DNA of 64,000 nt from Formivibrio citricus (GCF_900115065.1 NZ_FOVE01000001.1:223707-287706), one strand, 5' to 3'. Shown: positions 52,937-62,368, counted from the first letter of the stretch. Translations and numbers: made by a program. Notes: generated by a model not told the origin, from the letters alone.

Positions 52937-54043
52937 ATGCTTCCCAGCAACCCCGCAGTGAGTCTGGTTCAGAACTACCTGCGCACCCAGCAAGGGGTGA
53001 TCGAGGTTGCAAAACCAACCCCCGATCAACTGTTGCTGACGGTGGGCGAGCGCGTCCAAGCGACGGTTACGGACCAATTGCCCAATGGCCGCTTTGCCGT
53101 CTTGATCAAGGATCAGTTGCTGGATCTCAATCTGCCACGCAATACCCAGCCCGGCGAGCAACTGGAGTTGGTCGTTGCAGGCAAGGAACCGCGCCTGACC
53201 TTCTTGCTTTCCCAGTCGCTGCAAACGGAAATCAAAAATCAACCGGCAGGCGTGGCGCTGAGCCAGACGGCACGGCTGTTGGGCGATCTCGTCGGTCAAC
53301 AGCAGGTCGGCAACAAGGCTGCGACGGTTCAACAGTCTGCCCCCCTGTTCGAAGACATCCCTCACCCTGAAAAGCTGGCATCACAATTAGCTTCGCGCTT
53401 GGCTGAGAGTGGGCTTTTCTATGAATCGCACCAGGCTGAATGGGTTAATGGAGAGCGCCCCCTGCAATCCTTGCTGCGCGAACCCCAAGCCCAATTCGCA
53501 GAGCGTAAAGCGCTCGATGCGGCGCAGGTAACGAATGCCGCGAAGCAAATGCAGGTAGCGCAGTTCGGGAATACGGCTTCCTTCGCTTTGCAGGAAAAAG
53601 GGGGAGAAACGCTTAAGGCTGAGGTGATGCCTCAGCCGGCGCAATTGCAGGGGCAACCGGAGCAAACGGTAAGGCATATTGTCCAACAACAAGTGCAGTT
53701 GCTGGAAAGCCATCCATTGGTATGGCAAGGCCAGGCTTGGCCGGGGCAGACGCTTCAATGGCAACTGGAAGTGGAAAACGAGCGCGAAGCTGGCCAGTCA
53801 GAGGGGGAGCCGCAGCGTACCTGGCAAACCCGTCTGGACATGAACTTGCCTCGTCTTGGCGAGGTAGGCGTGGTGGCGACGTTGCGCGGAGGTCAATTCA
53901 CGTTGCGCTTTGAGGCAAGTAACGAGAATACGGTTTCCTTGCTGCAGCGCAGTCAGTCCATACTGGCTGGCCGGTTTGAGGCGGCGGGTTTGCTGCTGGT
54001 CATGAGTCAGGTGCATCATCATGTCGATGAAACCGGGAACTAA
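52937..54043 (+). CDS. fliK: FliK-like flagellar hook-length control protein
   Basis: A 368-residue protein whose Gln-rich middle (about 190-270) and conserved C-terminus fit FliK. The C-terminal Flg_hook-type part reads LDMNLPRLGEVGVVATLRGG and then LRFEASNENTVSLLQRS with SILAGRFEAAGLLL. FliK measures the hook and switches export to filament proteins. It overlaps the next gene, an FlhB-like tail, by 23 bases; FlhB is the known partner of FliK. A second, larger FliK may exist elsewhere, since the classic gene is usually in the fliF-fliJ block. Confidence 0.8.
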   Translation: MLPSNPAVSLVQNYLRTQQGVIEVAKPTPDQLLLTVGERVQATVTDQLPNGRFAVLIKDQLLDLNLPRNTQPGEQLELVVAGKEPRLTFLLSQSLQTEIKNQPAGVALSQTARLLGDLVGQQQVGNKAATVQQSAPLFEDIPHPEKLASQLASRLAESGLFYESHQAEWVNGERPLQSLLREPQAQFAERKALDAAQVTNAAKQMQVAQFGNTASFALQEKGGETLKAEVMPQPAQLQGQPEQTVRHIVQQQVQLLESHPLVWQGQAWPGQTLQWQLEVENEREAGQSEGEPQRTWQTRLDMNLPRLGEVGVVATLRGGQFTLRFEASNENTVSLLQRSQSILAGRFEAAGLLLVMSQVHHHVDETGN

Positions 54044-54374
54044 AAACGCCAATCGGCAGAAAGCGGTTGCGCTGGCTTATCAGGAAGGCCACGGTGCACC
54101 GCGTGTCGTTGCCAAGGGTCAGGGTCTGCTGGCCGAGCGGATTGTCGAGCGGGCTCGTGATGCGGGCGTGTTCGTGCATGAATCGCCAGAACTGGTTTCC
54201 TTGTTGATGCAGGTCGATCTTGACCAGCATATTCCTCCGCAGTTGTACCGTGCTGTCGCCGAATTGCTGGCGTTCATTTATCTGCTGGAACAAGGAGGAG
54301 AGGCTGTCGCGCCCGATCTGGACGCGCTGTTGACATCCCAGCTCGAAGTCCCTGGAAAACCTCCGGGTAACTGA
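54021..54374 (+). CDS. FlhB C-terminal-domain homologue (FhlB/FlhX-like)
   Basis: A 117-residue protein matching the cytoplasmic tail of the export gate protein FlhB after its self-cleavage site: RQKAVALAYQEGHGAPRVVA, then GQGLLAERIVERARDAGV and VDLDQHIPPQLYRAVAELLAF. The autocleavage NPTH motif and the membrane part are absent. Such stand-alone tails sit beside fliK in many betaproteobacteria and may substitute for, or compete with, the cleaved FlhB tail. ATG 54027 is an alternative start. Confidence 0.85.
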   Translation: MSMKPGTKNANRQKAVALAYQEGHGAPRVVAKGQGLLAERIVERARDAGVFVHESPELVSLLMQVDLDQHIPPQLYRAVAELLAFIYLLEQGGEAVAPDLDALLTSQLEVPGKPPGN

Positions 54375-54415
54375 AGTGCGATCAGGATATGTTGAAACAA
54401 AATGCTGGAGCGATC

Positions 54416-54949
54416 ATGCGGCGGTTTTTAACCATGGGCTTTATTTTGCTGCCCTTTTTATTGAATGCTTGCGGCACCTCTTCGACGGTAAAGCAATCGA
54501 AAGCGGCAGTGGGTTCGAAGCAGGGGAAACCTGTTTCACTTTCCAGAATAGAGGCCGAAGGCGCCGCCCGCGAGGTGGTGATGTTCGCCTTGGGGCTGCT
54601 GGATGTGGGATACCAGTTCGGCGGAAGCAATCCGGAGGCCGGGCTGGATTGTAGCGGCATGGTGCGTTTCATTTACAAGGAAGCTGCGGGGCTTGATCTT
54701 CCCCATAACGCTGCGGCGCTGGCGCAGATATCGCAACCTGTTGGGCGTGAGAAGTTGCAGGCCGGAGACTTGGTCTTTTTCAATACGCGCGGTTTTTCAT
54801 ATTCCCATGTGGGAATCTATCTGGGGGACAACAAGTTCGTGCATGCACCGTCCTCTCGCGGGAAAATCCGCGTGGAGTCGCTGGCGACCCCGTATTTTGC
54901 CCAGCGCTATGAGGGGGGGCGGACTTTGCTGGCAATGAATGCCCGGTAG
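54416..54949 (+). CDS. NlpC/P60-family lipoprotein peptidase
   Basis: A 177-residue lipoprotein with lipobox LLNAC near residue 16 and a C-terminal NlpC/P60 domain. The catalytic Cys is in LDCSGMVRF, the His in FSYSHVGIYLG and a third polar residue in KFVHAPS. NlpC/P60 enzymes cut the peptide of peptidoglycan. The ATG at 54416 is preceded by TGGAG at a good distance; ATG 54389 is possible. It sits at the end of the flagellar gene group and may help open the wall for flagella, or be unrelated. Confidence 0.85.
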   Translation: MRRFLTMGFILLPFLLNACGTSSTVKQSKAAVGSKQGKPVSLSRIEAEGAAREVVMFALGLLDVGYQFGGSNPEAGLDCSGMVRFIYKEAAGLDLPHNAAALAQISQPVGREKLQAGDLVFFNTRGFSYSHVGIYLGDNKFVHAPSSRGKIRVESLATPYFAQRYEGGRTLLAMNAR

Positions 54950-54963
54950 GGATTTTGTAAGTG

Positions 54964-54984
54964 GTAGGGGCGGATGAAATCCGC
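54964..54984. repeat. Short palindrome between converging genes
   Basis: GTAGGGGCGGATGAAATCCGCG contains the 6-bp stem GCGGAT/ATCCGC around GAA, between the stops of the NlpC gene (+) and flgN (-). It resembles the GTAGGGGCG... extragenic palindromes seen in many proteobacteria. Only one copy was noticed here. Confidence 0.4.
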
Positions 54985-55000
54985 GAAGGTGGTCGCCGTG

Positions 55001-55465
55001 TCAGGCGCGGTCGAGCGGGCGGCGTGTGGAGCTGTGCGAAATGCGGCCGTCGGCGCTGTACCCTGTTTCTGCGTCTTGCTCGGCCAGCAGGATGCGCATC
55101 AGGTTACGGTTGGCTTCTTCGCGGCCGGAGAGTAGCTGACCGTTGCTTCGGTTGTAGGCGGCTGCTTGTCGTGCCAAATCGATCAGGGTTTTCCAGAGAT
55201 CAAGCGAAGAGGGGGCATGGGTGGCAAGCCATCCGGCGATGGCGCTGCCATCGTCCGGGATATTGTGGGTTTGCATCAAAGCGAGGCGTACAGCGCTGAA
55301 GTTTTCCAGTTCGGCAACCAGTCTGGTCTTGTTGTTTGTGATATCCGAGAGCTGGTCGATGCGTGCGCTCGCGAGAACCTCCTGCTCTTTCTTCAGAAGC
55401 GCAACAACCTGCTCCAGGCAGGCGAGTTCATCCTTTAGTGCAGAATGAAGCGCCATGTCCACCAT
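55001..55465 (-). CDS. flgN: FlgN-like flagellar export chaperone
   Basis: A 154-residue helical protein directly downstream of flgM, the normal place of flgN. FlgN is the export chaperone for hook-filament junction proteins FlgK and FlgL. The sequence begins with a long amphipathic helix (LKDELACLEQVVALLKKEQE) and has the FlgN family NKTRLVAELENF. The first Met (55465) is preceded by GGAG; Met 55456 is an alternative. Confidence 0.85.
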   Translation of the reverse strand: MVDMALHSALKDELACLEQVVALLKKEQEVLASARIDQLSDITNNKTRLVAELENFSAVRLALMQTHNIPDDGSAIAGWLATHAPSSLDLWKTLIDLARQAAAYNRSNGQLLSGREEANRNLMRILLAEQDAETGYSADGRISHSSTRRPLDRA

Positions 55466-55471
55466 TGATGG

Positions 55472-55759
55472 TTACTCCTGCAGTAGTTCCTGGACGCTGG
55501 CGACGAGTTTGTCGGCGATAGCGTCGGCCCGGATGGAGAATTTCCCTTCAGCAATAGCCTGGCGAATAGCAGAAACTTTGTCGGCATCGAAGGTTGCGGT
55601 TGCGCTGCCGGCCTCCATGGCCTGAAGCTTTGCTGCCAAAGGGTTGATGCTGACGCTTTCTTGTTGGGCGCTGTCAGAGGTTTTGCTGGCGGAGGCGCGT
55701 CCTGAGGCGGGACGTGCGACTGACCCTGCAAGAGGTTTGGCCGAGTTGTCGATCTTCAT
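55472..55759 (-). CDS. flgM: Anti-sigma-28 factor FlgM
   Basis: A 95-residue protein with the FlgM start MKIDNSAKPL and the conserved C-terminal sigma-binding part VSAIRQAIAEGKFSI followed by ADKLVASVQELL. FlgM holds FliA until the hook is complete and is then exported. The start is set at 55759; a longer reading to 55798 is not FlgM-like. A sigma-28 promoter lies upstream, giving the known feedback loop. flgN starts six bases after its stop. Confidence 0.95.
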   Translation of the reverse strand: MKIDNSAKPLAGSVARPASGRASASKTSDSAQQESVSINPLAAKLQAMEAGSATATFDADKVSAIRQAIAEGKFSIRADAIADKLVASVQELLQE

Positions 55760-55825
55760 GGTATGGCTCCGGTTCCTGATACCGTCGAGTGCATGCACGC
55801 GCTATACATTCGCAGTATAACGTGT

Positions 55826-55852
55826 TTATCGGCCGTGGCGCGGGCTTCTTGA
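55826..55852 (-). promoter_or_regulatory. Sigma-28 promoter of flgM
   Basis: On the minus strand TCAA is followed after 15 bases by GCCGATAA, a perfect FliA -10 box. It lies about 67 bases before the flgM ATG. The -35 is one base off TAAA. Confidence 0.75.
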
Positions 55853-55939
55853 GCCTTGGCGGCAAGTTTTTTTGCGGTTTGTGGTTGGGGTTTGGCGGCG
55901 CTTTGTTTATGCTGAAGTCTGGTGCCACAAGGAGTAGAT

Positions 55940-56359
55940 ATGGAAACTTACAACACCCCCTTCGGCGAGATTCAGGTCGACCCGGAAACCGTGATTTCTT
56001 TTCCGTCCGGCTTGCCCGGTTTGCCGGCTTGCAAGCGTTTCAAGTTGCTGCATGAGGATAAACCCAACCCTCAGGTGATGTGGCTGCAGTCGCTGGATGA
56101 CATGGCGGTATTCTTTAATGTGATCGACTCCGAAATTTTGGGGTTGAATTACCAGATTACGTTGTCTGATGAAGAATGTGCCGAAATTGACATGCAGGAT
56201 GGCGATGAGGCCAAGCTTTTGCTGGTTCTTCGACGCAAGGAAGAAGGTAGCTCCGGAATCGAGGCCAATACCCAAGCACCGTTCGTGCTCAATCTGCGCA
56301 CTCGCAGGGCTTTGCAGAAAACGGGGGTAAGGGCAGACGTCGTATTCAGGAACGTCTGA
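55940..56359 (+). CDS. fliW: Flagellar assembly factor FliW
   Basis: A 139-residue FliW. FliW binds flagellin and the RNA-binding protein CsrA, releasing CsrA repression of flagellin mRNA when flagellin is exported. The family pattern is clear in FPSGLPGLPACKRFKL and DMAVFFNVIDSEILGLNYQ. AAGGAG precedes the ATG at 55940. It is divergent from flgM with about 180 bases between starts. Confidence 0.95.
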   Translation: METYNTPFGEIQVDPETVISFPSGLPGLPACKRFKLLHEDKPNPQVMWLQSLDDMAVFFNVIDSEILGLNYQITLSDEECAEIDMQDGDEAKLLLVLRRKEEGSSGIEANTQAPFVLNLRTRRALQKTGVRADVVFRNV

Positions 56360-56389
56360 ACTGATTGCGTCCTGGTGGACAGGATGGTT

Positions 56390-56417
56390 TTGCGCTTGCC
56401 GCGCCATACTGTATGAT
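56390..56417 (+). promoter_or_regulatory. Possible sigma-70 promoter of accA
   Basis: TTGCGC, 16 bases, TATGAT, about 120 bases before the accA start and 31 bases after the fliW stop. The -10 fits well; the spacing is one short of the optimum. Confidence 0.45.
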
Positions 56418-56538
56418 CTGCCTGATTTTGCCAACCGCGCCGGCTTGGGCTGTGCATACCGGTTACAACCTAAGGTTTGTATCCGCGCATGGTTCATTGC
56501 CGGCGTAGCGCATCTGGCGCAGTATGGAGCAGCAGTGC

Positions 56539-57504
56539 ATGAAAACGACTTTCCTTGATTTCGAACAGCCGATTGCCGATCTGGAAAACAAGATAGAGGA
56601 ATTGAGGTTTGTTCAGGACGATACCGCAGTCGATATTTCTGTCGAAATCAGTCATCTGGAAAAGAAAAGCCAGGATCTGACCAAGAGCATCTATGCCAAG
56701 CTTTCTCCTTGGCAGATTTCTCAGGTGGCGCGCCATCCGCAACGTCCCTATACGCTGGACTATATTCGCGACATCTTCACCGATTTTGAAGAACTGCACG
56801 GGGATCGTGCGTTTGCCGATGATACAGCTATCGTTGGGGGAGTCGCGCGTTTCAATGGCCAGAGCGTGGTGGTGATCGGGCACCAGAAAGGGCGCGATAC
56901 CAAGGAGCGGCAGTACCGTAATTTCGGCATGCCTCGCCCTGAGGGTTACCGCAAGGCGTTACGCATGATGAAACTGGCCGAGAAATTCAACCTGCCGGTT
57001 ATCACTTTTATCGATACGCCTGGAGCCTACCCCGGCATCGGCGCTGAGGAGCGTGGCCAGTCGGAGGCAATCGGCCGCAACCTGTACGAAATGGCCAAAC
57101 TACGGGTGCCGGTTATCTGTACGATTATCGGCGAAGGCGGCTCGGGCGGGGCGCTGGCGATTGCCGTGGGCGACGTAGTGCAGATGCTGCAGTATTCCAC
57201 CTACTCGGTCATTTCGCCGGAAGGGTGCGCGTCCATCCTGTTCAAGACAGCGGAGCGGGCTAACGAGGCTGCTGAGGCGCTGGGCATTACGGCCAACCGC
57301 CTAAAAACGCTGGGTTTGATCGACAAGGTCATTACCGAACCGCTGGGCGGCGCACACCGCAATCCACAGCAAATGATGCTGACCATGAAGAAGTCGATTG
57401 CCGACGCGCTTAAATCCTTGCATGAAAAATCTACCGACGAATTGCTTGATGCCCGTTTCGAGCGGCTGATGAGCTATGGCAAATTCAAGGAAGAAACCGC
57501 TTGA
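56539..57504 (+). CDS. accA: Acetyl-CoA carboxylase carboxyltransferase subunit alpha
   Basis: AccA pairs with AccD to carboxylate acetyl-CoA in fatty acid synthesis. It is 321 residues long from the ATG at 56539, with the coiled-coil N-terminus ([10 protein letters not shown]) and the crotonase-like core containing [20 protein letters not shown] and [11 protein letters not shown]. accD lies 50 kb away in this window. tilS overlaps its 3' end by 29 bases. Confidence 0.98.
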   Translation: MKTTFLDFEQPIADLENKIEELRFVQDDTAVDISVEISHLEKKSQDLTKSIYAKLSPWQISQVARHPQRPYTLDYIRDIFTDFEELHGDRAFADDTAIVGGVARFNGQSVVVIGHQKGRDTKERQYRNFGMPRPEGYRKALRMMKLAEKFNLPVITFIDTPGAYPGIGAEERGQSEAIGRNLYEMAKLRVPVICTIIGEGGSGGALAIAVGDVVQMLQYSTYSVISPEGCASILFKTAERANEAAEALGITANRLKTLGLIDKVITEPLGGAHRNPQQMMLTMKKSIADALKSLHEKSTDELLDARFERLMSYGKFKEETA

Positions 57505-58807
57505 TCTTCCTGAGCGGGTGAGGCAATGCCTTGCCCGCTTTCTTGATCTGTCTCCTGATGCCCGTCTGTGCGTCGGTTTTTCCGGTGGACTTGATTCCGT
57601 CGTCCTCCTTCATCTGCTTGCCGGCTTGCGCGAACAACATGGTTTTGCGCTCCACGCGATGCATGTCCATCATGGTCTTTCTCAAAATGCCGATACTTGG
57701 GCTGCTTTTGCGCAGGAAACGGCGGCTGCGCTGGGTGTTGATTGCCTGGTCGAACAGGTGAGTGTGGCGAAGGATGGCCGTGGTGTCGAAGCTGCGGCCC
57801 GGCAGGCCCGGTATGCGGTGTTCGAACAGCAGGCATGCGATGCCTTGCTGCTTGCTCATCACCGCGACGACCAGTCCGAAACGGTTCTTTTCAATCTGTT
57901 GCGCGGCAGCGGCCTGAATGGCTTGGCCGCCATGCCGCATTCCCGGTTTTTGGATAGCGGCGCACGCTTGGTGCGCCCATTGCTGGATGAATCGCGCCAA
58001 ACCTTGCTGGATTACGCCCGCACTCATTCCTTGCGCTGGATCGAAGACGAAAGCAATGCCGATACCGCCTATGACCGCAATTTTCTGCGTCATCGCATCC
58101 TGCCGGAATTGGCTGTTGTATTTCCTGGCCTGAATCAAACTCTGCCCCGTGCCGCAGCCCATGCGGCGGAAAGCGCCGGTTTGCTGGCGGAATTGGCAGA
58201 GTTGGATTTGACGCGTTGCGTGGCTGAGGGCGGGTTTGATTTGTCATGTGCCGCGCACCTGTCTGTTGCCCGCAAACGCAACGCGCTGCGGCATTGGCTC
58301 GGTCAGGAAAATCTGGTTCTGGATTCCCGTGCATTCGATGATCTGCTGCGCATGATGGAGAGCTCCGGCAGGGATGCCGAACCTGTATTCGTCTGGCGCG
58401 ACCGGGCGGTTCGCCGCTACCGCAATTACCTGTTCATTACGTCAGCTCACCAAGAGGCGGGGCCGGTGGTTTCCATTACATGGCGAGAAGGGCAAACCTT
58501 GGCGGTGCCGTCTTGGCATGGGCGCTTGAACTGGCAAAAGGTAGAGCAGGGAGGGATCGCGGAATCCTGTCTTGTCTCGGCCAATATCGAATTGCGGCCG
58601 CGTGCTGGCGGGGAGCGGTTGCGCCTTCATCCTGGTGGTCCGAGTCGACTGGTCAAGCACTTGTGGCAAGAGGCTGGTATTGCGCCATGGCTGCGGGATA
58701 CGACGCCTTTGCTTTGGCTTGACGGGCAACTCGCCGCCGTTCCCGGCTTGGGTGTGGCTGAAGCATTTTCCTGCGATGGGTGGAGAGCGAGTTGGTGCGC
58801 GGATTGA
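57476..58807 (+). CDS. tilS: tRNA(Ile)-lysidine synthase TilS
   Basis: TilS attaches lysine to C34 of tRNA-Ile(CAU) so that it reads AUA. The ATP-binding PP-loop GFSGGLDS covers residues 34-41, followed by HVHHGL and [12 protein letters not shown]. The protein has 443 residues including the C-terminal TilS domain ([19 protein letters not shown] in outline). It overlaps accA and is followed by a lipoprotein gene starting at its stop. Confidence 0.95.
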   Translation: MANSRKKPLDLPERVRQCLARFLDLSPDARLCVGFSGGLDSVVLLHLLAGLREQHGFALHAMHVHHGLSQNADTWAAFAQETAAALGVDCLVEQVSVAKDGRGVEAAARQARYAVFEQQACDALLLAHHRDDQSETVLFNLLRGSGLNGLAAMPHSRFLDSGARLVRPLLDESRQTLLDYARTHSLRWIEDESNADTAYDRNFLRHRILPELAVVFPGLNQTLPRAAAHAAESAGLLAELAELDLTRCVAEGGFDLSCAAHLSVARKRNALRHWLGQENLVLDSRAFDDLLRMMESSGRDAEPVFVWRDRAVRRYRNYLFITSAHQEAGPVVSITWREGQTLAVPSWHGRLNWQKVEQGGIAESCLVSANIELRPRAGGERLRLHPGGPSRLVKHLWQEAGIAPWLRDTTPLLWLDGQLAAVPGLGVAEAFSCDGWRASWCAD

Positions 58808-59313
58808 TGACGGCAGCTTTTCTTTGCTTGCTGACTGCCTGTGCCATTCCAGTGCTGCAGGTGGCAGAAGTAGCCATGCATGGCAAAAGCGCTTTCGATC
58901 TGTATCGGGCTATCATCTCCAATCCAGAAGAGTTGCTGACCTTGACTGGCAGTATCCGGGAACATTACAAGGCCCACGATCCCGCAACGCGGTATGCGGG
59001 GCTGGAGAACAAAACCGCAGCAACCAATGGCTGGTTTGACGATGGATGGCTGGCGCTCGATTATATCCGGCTTGGCCCGGCCCCCTGCGACAATCTGCCG
59101 CAAGGCTGTTTTTTCGTTGAGCTCAAAAAATTGAGCTTCAGTCAGTGCATTTCCCTCGCGAATCATGACGAAATCAACGGGCTCTATTACCGGGTCGAGC
59201 TCAACGGCGACCCGGTCTCAATCGGCGGGCTCAATCACGAAGTCTTGGAAGAATGCAAAATAGCCTTGCCGCTGATGCAGGGCAGGAATGAGATCAAGTA
59301 CATCTCTTACTGA
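58807..59313 (+). CDS. Small lipoprotein of unknown function
   Basis: A 168-residue protein whose N-terminus [17 protein letters not shown] has a lipobox LTAC. The ATG overlaps the tilS stop (TGATG). A longer reading from 58780 lies inside tilS and is rejected. The mature part contains three later cysteines (PCDNLPQGC and EEC) and no recognised domain. Confidence 0.6.
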   Translation: MTAAFLCLLTACAIPVLQVAEVAMHGKSAFDLYRAIISNPEELLTLTGSIREHYKAHDPATRYAGLENKTAATNGWFDDGWLALDYIRLGPAPCDNLPQGCFFVELKKLSFSQCISLANHDEINGLYYRVELNGDPVSIGGLNHEVLEECKIALPLMQGRNEIKYISY

Positions 59314-59448
59314 GGCGCCCCTCTTGTCATTGGTTTGCGCGCAAGTCTGACTGTTGCCACCTCGGCAGGGTTGATGGAGGAGGAGCGGGGCAGGAAATCC
59401 TGCTTTCGCTCTTCAAATTCTACAAAGTTGGAGGTGGCCAGTTGTTTG

Positions 59449-60351
59449 TTATGGCCTGAATGCGGCTTTCAGCGCTGCAATGTGTTCCGGGCCGATTCCG
59501 CAGCAGCCACCCACGATGCTTGCTCCGCATGCCACCCAGTCTTGGGCGAACTTGAGGTAGCCCGGTGCGGTCAGGTCGGCGCGGATTTCGTCCAGATCGG
59601 CATTGGCTTCGGCATCCTTGCGTTGCGGCGGGAAGGCGTTGGCATAGACGCCGATCTGCAAGTCTGCACCGATTTCTGCCAGTGTCTGGCGTGCGGTGGC
59701 GACGGCGGCGGCCATGACTTCCGGTTGGCTGCAATTGAACAGGATGGCTGCGGCACCGAGGGCGGCTACGGCTCGTACGGCATCGGCCACAGTTTCGCCT
59801 GAGCGCAGGCGCGGCGTGGCCGGGTTTGCATCCTCGTCATCGAGCGTGAAGGAAATCCACAGCGGTTTGCCGTCGTTGCCGATGGCGGTGCGCACGGCTT
59901 GCGCTTCCGCAATCGAACTCAGCGTTTCGGCTTGCCAGTGGTCAATATACGGGCGCAATCCTTGCACCAGCACCGAGAGGATGTCCTGCACCCGGCCTGC
60001 GTCGAAAAGGTCGGCGCGGTAGGAGCCGAATACCGGCGGCAGCGAGCCCGCGACCCTGACTGGATGAGGTGCTGCATCGGCCGCCTGACGCGCGAGCTGA
60101 CCGGCGATTTCGATGAGCCGGCGACCGTCGCTGGCAAAGCGTTCTTCGCCAATATGGAACGGCACCACGGCATAGCTGTTGGTAGTGATGATATCGGCGC
60201 CGGCTTCGATGAAGTTGCGATGGGCTTGGGCGACGTATTCCGGCGCTTTGATCAGCGCGAGCGCCGACCATTCCGGCTGGCGGAAGGGGGCACCGATGCG
60301 TTTGAGCTCGCGGCCGGTGCCGCCGTCAAGAATCGTGATGGCTTGCTTCAT
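59449..60351 (-). CDS. Homocysteine S-methyltransferase
   Basis: A 300-residue enzyme of the MmuM/BHMT family that transfers a methyl group to homocysteine. The N-terminus ILDGGTGRELKRIG, the zinc Cys in FNCSQPEVM and the double Cys of GGCCGIGPEHI form the metal site. The methyl donor (S-methylmethionine or SAM) cannot be told from sequence. The ATG at 60351 follows the rarA stop, which it overlaps by four bases; the pair is co-transcribed. Confidence 0.88.
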   Translation of the reverse strand: MKQAITILDGGTGRELKRIGAPFRQPEWSALALIKAPEYVAQAHRNFIEAGADIITTNSYAVVPFHIGEERFASDGRRLIEIAGQLARQAADAAPHPVRVAGSLPPVFGSYRADLFDAGRVQDILSVLVQGLRPYIDHWQAETLSSIAEAQAVRTAIGNDGKPLWISFTLDDEDANPATPRLRSGETVADAVRAVAALGAAAILFNCSQPEVMAAAVATARQTLAEIGADLQIGVYANAFPPQRKDAEANADLDEIRADLTAPGYLKFAQDWVACGASIVGGCCGIGPEHIAALKAAFRP

Positions 60352-61682
60352 GATTTTTTCCTGTCTTGGTTTTTGAGCCATTCCCGGTCGAGATCGGCCA
60401 GATGTTTGAGTTTTTCACCGATCTTGCCTTCAAGGCCGCGCGGCACGGGTTCGTAGAATTTCAGGTTTTCCAGCCCTTCGGGCAGGTAGGTTTCGCCCGC
60501 GGCGTAAGCCTCGGGTTCGTCGTGCGCGTAGCGGTAAGCCTTGCCGTAGCCGAGTTCCTTCATCAGCTTGGTTGGGGCGTTTCTCAGGTGTACGGGTACG
60601 CTGCGCGATTGGTCCTTGGCGACGAAGGCGCGCGCGGCGTTGTAGGCGTTGTAGCCGGCGTTGGATTTGGGTGCGACGGCGAGGTAGATCACGGCTTGCG
60701 CCAGGGCGAGTTCGCCTTCGGGACTGCCCAGGCGCTCGTAGGTTTCGGCTGCATCGTTGGTGATCTGCATCGCGCGCGGGTCGGCGAGTCCGATGTCTTC
60801 CCATGCCATGCGCACGATGCGCCGTGCGAGATAGCGCGGGTCGGCGCCGCCGTCGAGCATGCGGCACAGCCAGTAGAGCGCGCCGTCCGGGCTGGAGCCG
60901 CGCACCGATTTGTGCAGGGCGGAAATCTGGTCGTAGAACGCATCGCCGCCCTTGTCGAAGCGGCGTGCGTTGAGTGTGAGCGCTTCGTTGAGGAAATTTG
61001 CATTGATGGTGTCGGTACCGGCAGCTTCGGCTGCGTTGGCGCTTTGTTCGACGAGGTTCAGGAGCCGTCGCGCATCGCCGTCGGCGTAACCAACCAGCGT
61101 ATCCAGAGCGGCCTCGTCGAATTGCAGCGCGGGATAGCATTCGGTGCGTGCCCGTTCGATCAGGCTTTTCAGGTCGTCGGCAGCGAGCGGTTGCAGCACG
61201 TAGACCTGCGCGCGGGATAACAGCGCCGCGTTGCATTCAAACGAGGGGTTTTCGGTGGTGGCACCGATGAAGGTCACGAGCCCCGATTCGACAAAGGGCA
61301 GGAAGGCATCTTGCTGGGCCTTGTTGAAGCGGTGCACTTCGTCGACGAACAGGATTGTGCGTCGGCCGCGCTGGCGGTTGTGCTCGGCTGTGTCCATCGC
61401 GGCGCGGATGTCCTTGACCCCGGAAAACACGGCCGAAAGCGGGATGAATTCGGCCTCGAAAGCATGGGCGAAAAGGCGCGCCAGTGTGGTTTTGCCTACA
61501 CCGGGCGGCCCCCACAGGATCATCGAATGCGGCTGGCCGCTGGCGAGCGCCAATTGCAGGGGCTTGCCCGGAGCGAGCAGTTGGCGCTGGCCGACGACTT
61601 CTCCGATCGTTTTCGGGCGCAGGCGTTCTGCCAGCGGCTCGTGAGCCGGCGGCGCGCCGAAAAGGTCACTGCCGGACGACAT
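60348..61682 (-). CDS. rarA: Replication-associated recombination protein RarA
   Basis: RarA (MgsA) is an AAA+ ATPase that acts at stalled replication forks. It has 444 residues. The N-terminus LAERLRPKTIGEVVGQ leads to Walker A GPPGVGKTTL and Walker B LFVDEVHRF, then sensor ATTENPSFE and the C-terminal MgsA part (AGYNAYNAA). The start at 61682 gives MSSGSDLFG and overlaps lolA by 17 bases; earlier Met codons lie deeper in lolA. Confidence 0.93.
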   Translation of the reverse strand: MSSGSDLFGAPPAHEPLAERLRPKTIGEVVGQRQLLAPGKPLQLALASGQPHSMILWGPPGVGKTTLARLFAHAFEAEFIPLSAVFSGVKDIRAAMDTAEHNRQRGRRTILFVDEVHRFNKAQQDAFLPFVESGLVTFIGATTENPSFECNAALLSRAQVYVLQPLAADDLKSLIERARTECYPALQFDEAALDTLVGYADGDARRLLNLVEQSANAAEAAGTDTINANFLNEALTLNARRFDKGGDAFYDQISALHKSVRGSSPDGALYWLCRMLDGGADPRYLARRIVRMAWEDIGLADPRAMQITNDAAETYERLGSPEGELALAQAVIYLAVAPKSNAGYNAYNAARAFVAKDQSRSVPVHLRNAPTKLMKELGYGKAYRYAHDEPEAYAAGETYLPEGLENLKFYEPVPRGLEGKIGEKLKHLADLDREWLKNQDRKKS

Positions 61683-62280
61683 CGGCGCCCTTGGGGGGAG
61701 TGAAACGGAACAAGGCTGCATCCGGTTTGCTGTTGACAACTATCATGCGAAATTCGATGCGCGTGGTCTGGCCAAAGCTGTCTTCCAGTTCCATGCGACG
61801 GATTTCCTTGCCGGAAAAGCCGATACGCACGCGGTTGAAGTTATTGTCTCCCTGCCTGGGGATGGCTTCGACCCAATTCAGATTGTCGCGCGACTGCAGC
61901 GCTTTCATCCGATAGCGCTTTTCGAGATGGTTGTCTCCGGAAAGCAGCGCAGCCGGGCTGCTGTCGAGCGCCTTGTCGATCTGCTTGACCGTCACCTGGT
62001 TGAGGTCGGGATCGTGAAGCCAGACATCCTTGCCGTCGCCCACGATCAGTTGTTCATAGGGCTTGCGGTAGTGCCAGCGGAACTTGCCGGGGCGCTGGAT
62101 GGCAAAGCTGCCGTTGGAGGTCTGGGTCTTGCCGGAACGGTTGACCACGGTCTGGGTGAACTCGCCCTGCATGGTACGCAGGCTGCCGAGCAGGGCTTGA
62201 AGGTCGGTTACGGTGTCGGCATGGGCCGGCAACGCGCAAAGCAACAAGAACAGGGGAAGAAAAAGTCGGCAGAAGCGCAT
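61666..62280 (-). CDS. lolA: Outer-membrane lipoprotein carrier protein LolA
   Basis: LolA carries lipoproteins through the periplasm from LolCDE to LolB. A 204-residue precursor with a signal peptide ending in LLLCALPAHA. The mature part has MQGEFTQTVVNRSGKTQ, RPGKFRWHYRKPYEQLIVGD and FSGKEIRRMEL, all typical. It is followed by rarA, the order lolA-rarA seen in many proteobacteria. ftsK, often upstream, is not here; cheD takes that place. Confidence 0.95.
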   Translation of the reverse strand: MRFCRLFLPLFLLLCALPAHADTVTDLQALLGSLRTMQGEFTQTVVNRSGKTQTSNGSFAIQRPGKFRWHYRKPYEQLIVGDGKDVWLHDPDLNQVTVKQIDKALDSSPAALLSGDNHLEKRYRMKALQSRDNLNWVEAIPRQGDNNFNRVRIGFSGKEIRRMELEDSFGQTTRIEFRMIVVNSKPDAALFRFTPPKGADVVRQ

Positions 62281-62368
62281 CGGAATTTTCGCAGCCAAAA
62301 AGGGAAAGTTTATGCGCTGTCGGCTGGACGGACAATGAGAAACGGGAGCAAATATGGCGAGTTGGCAA

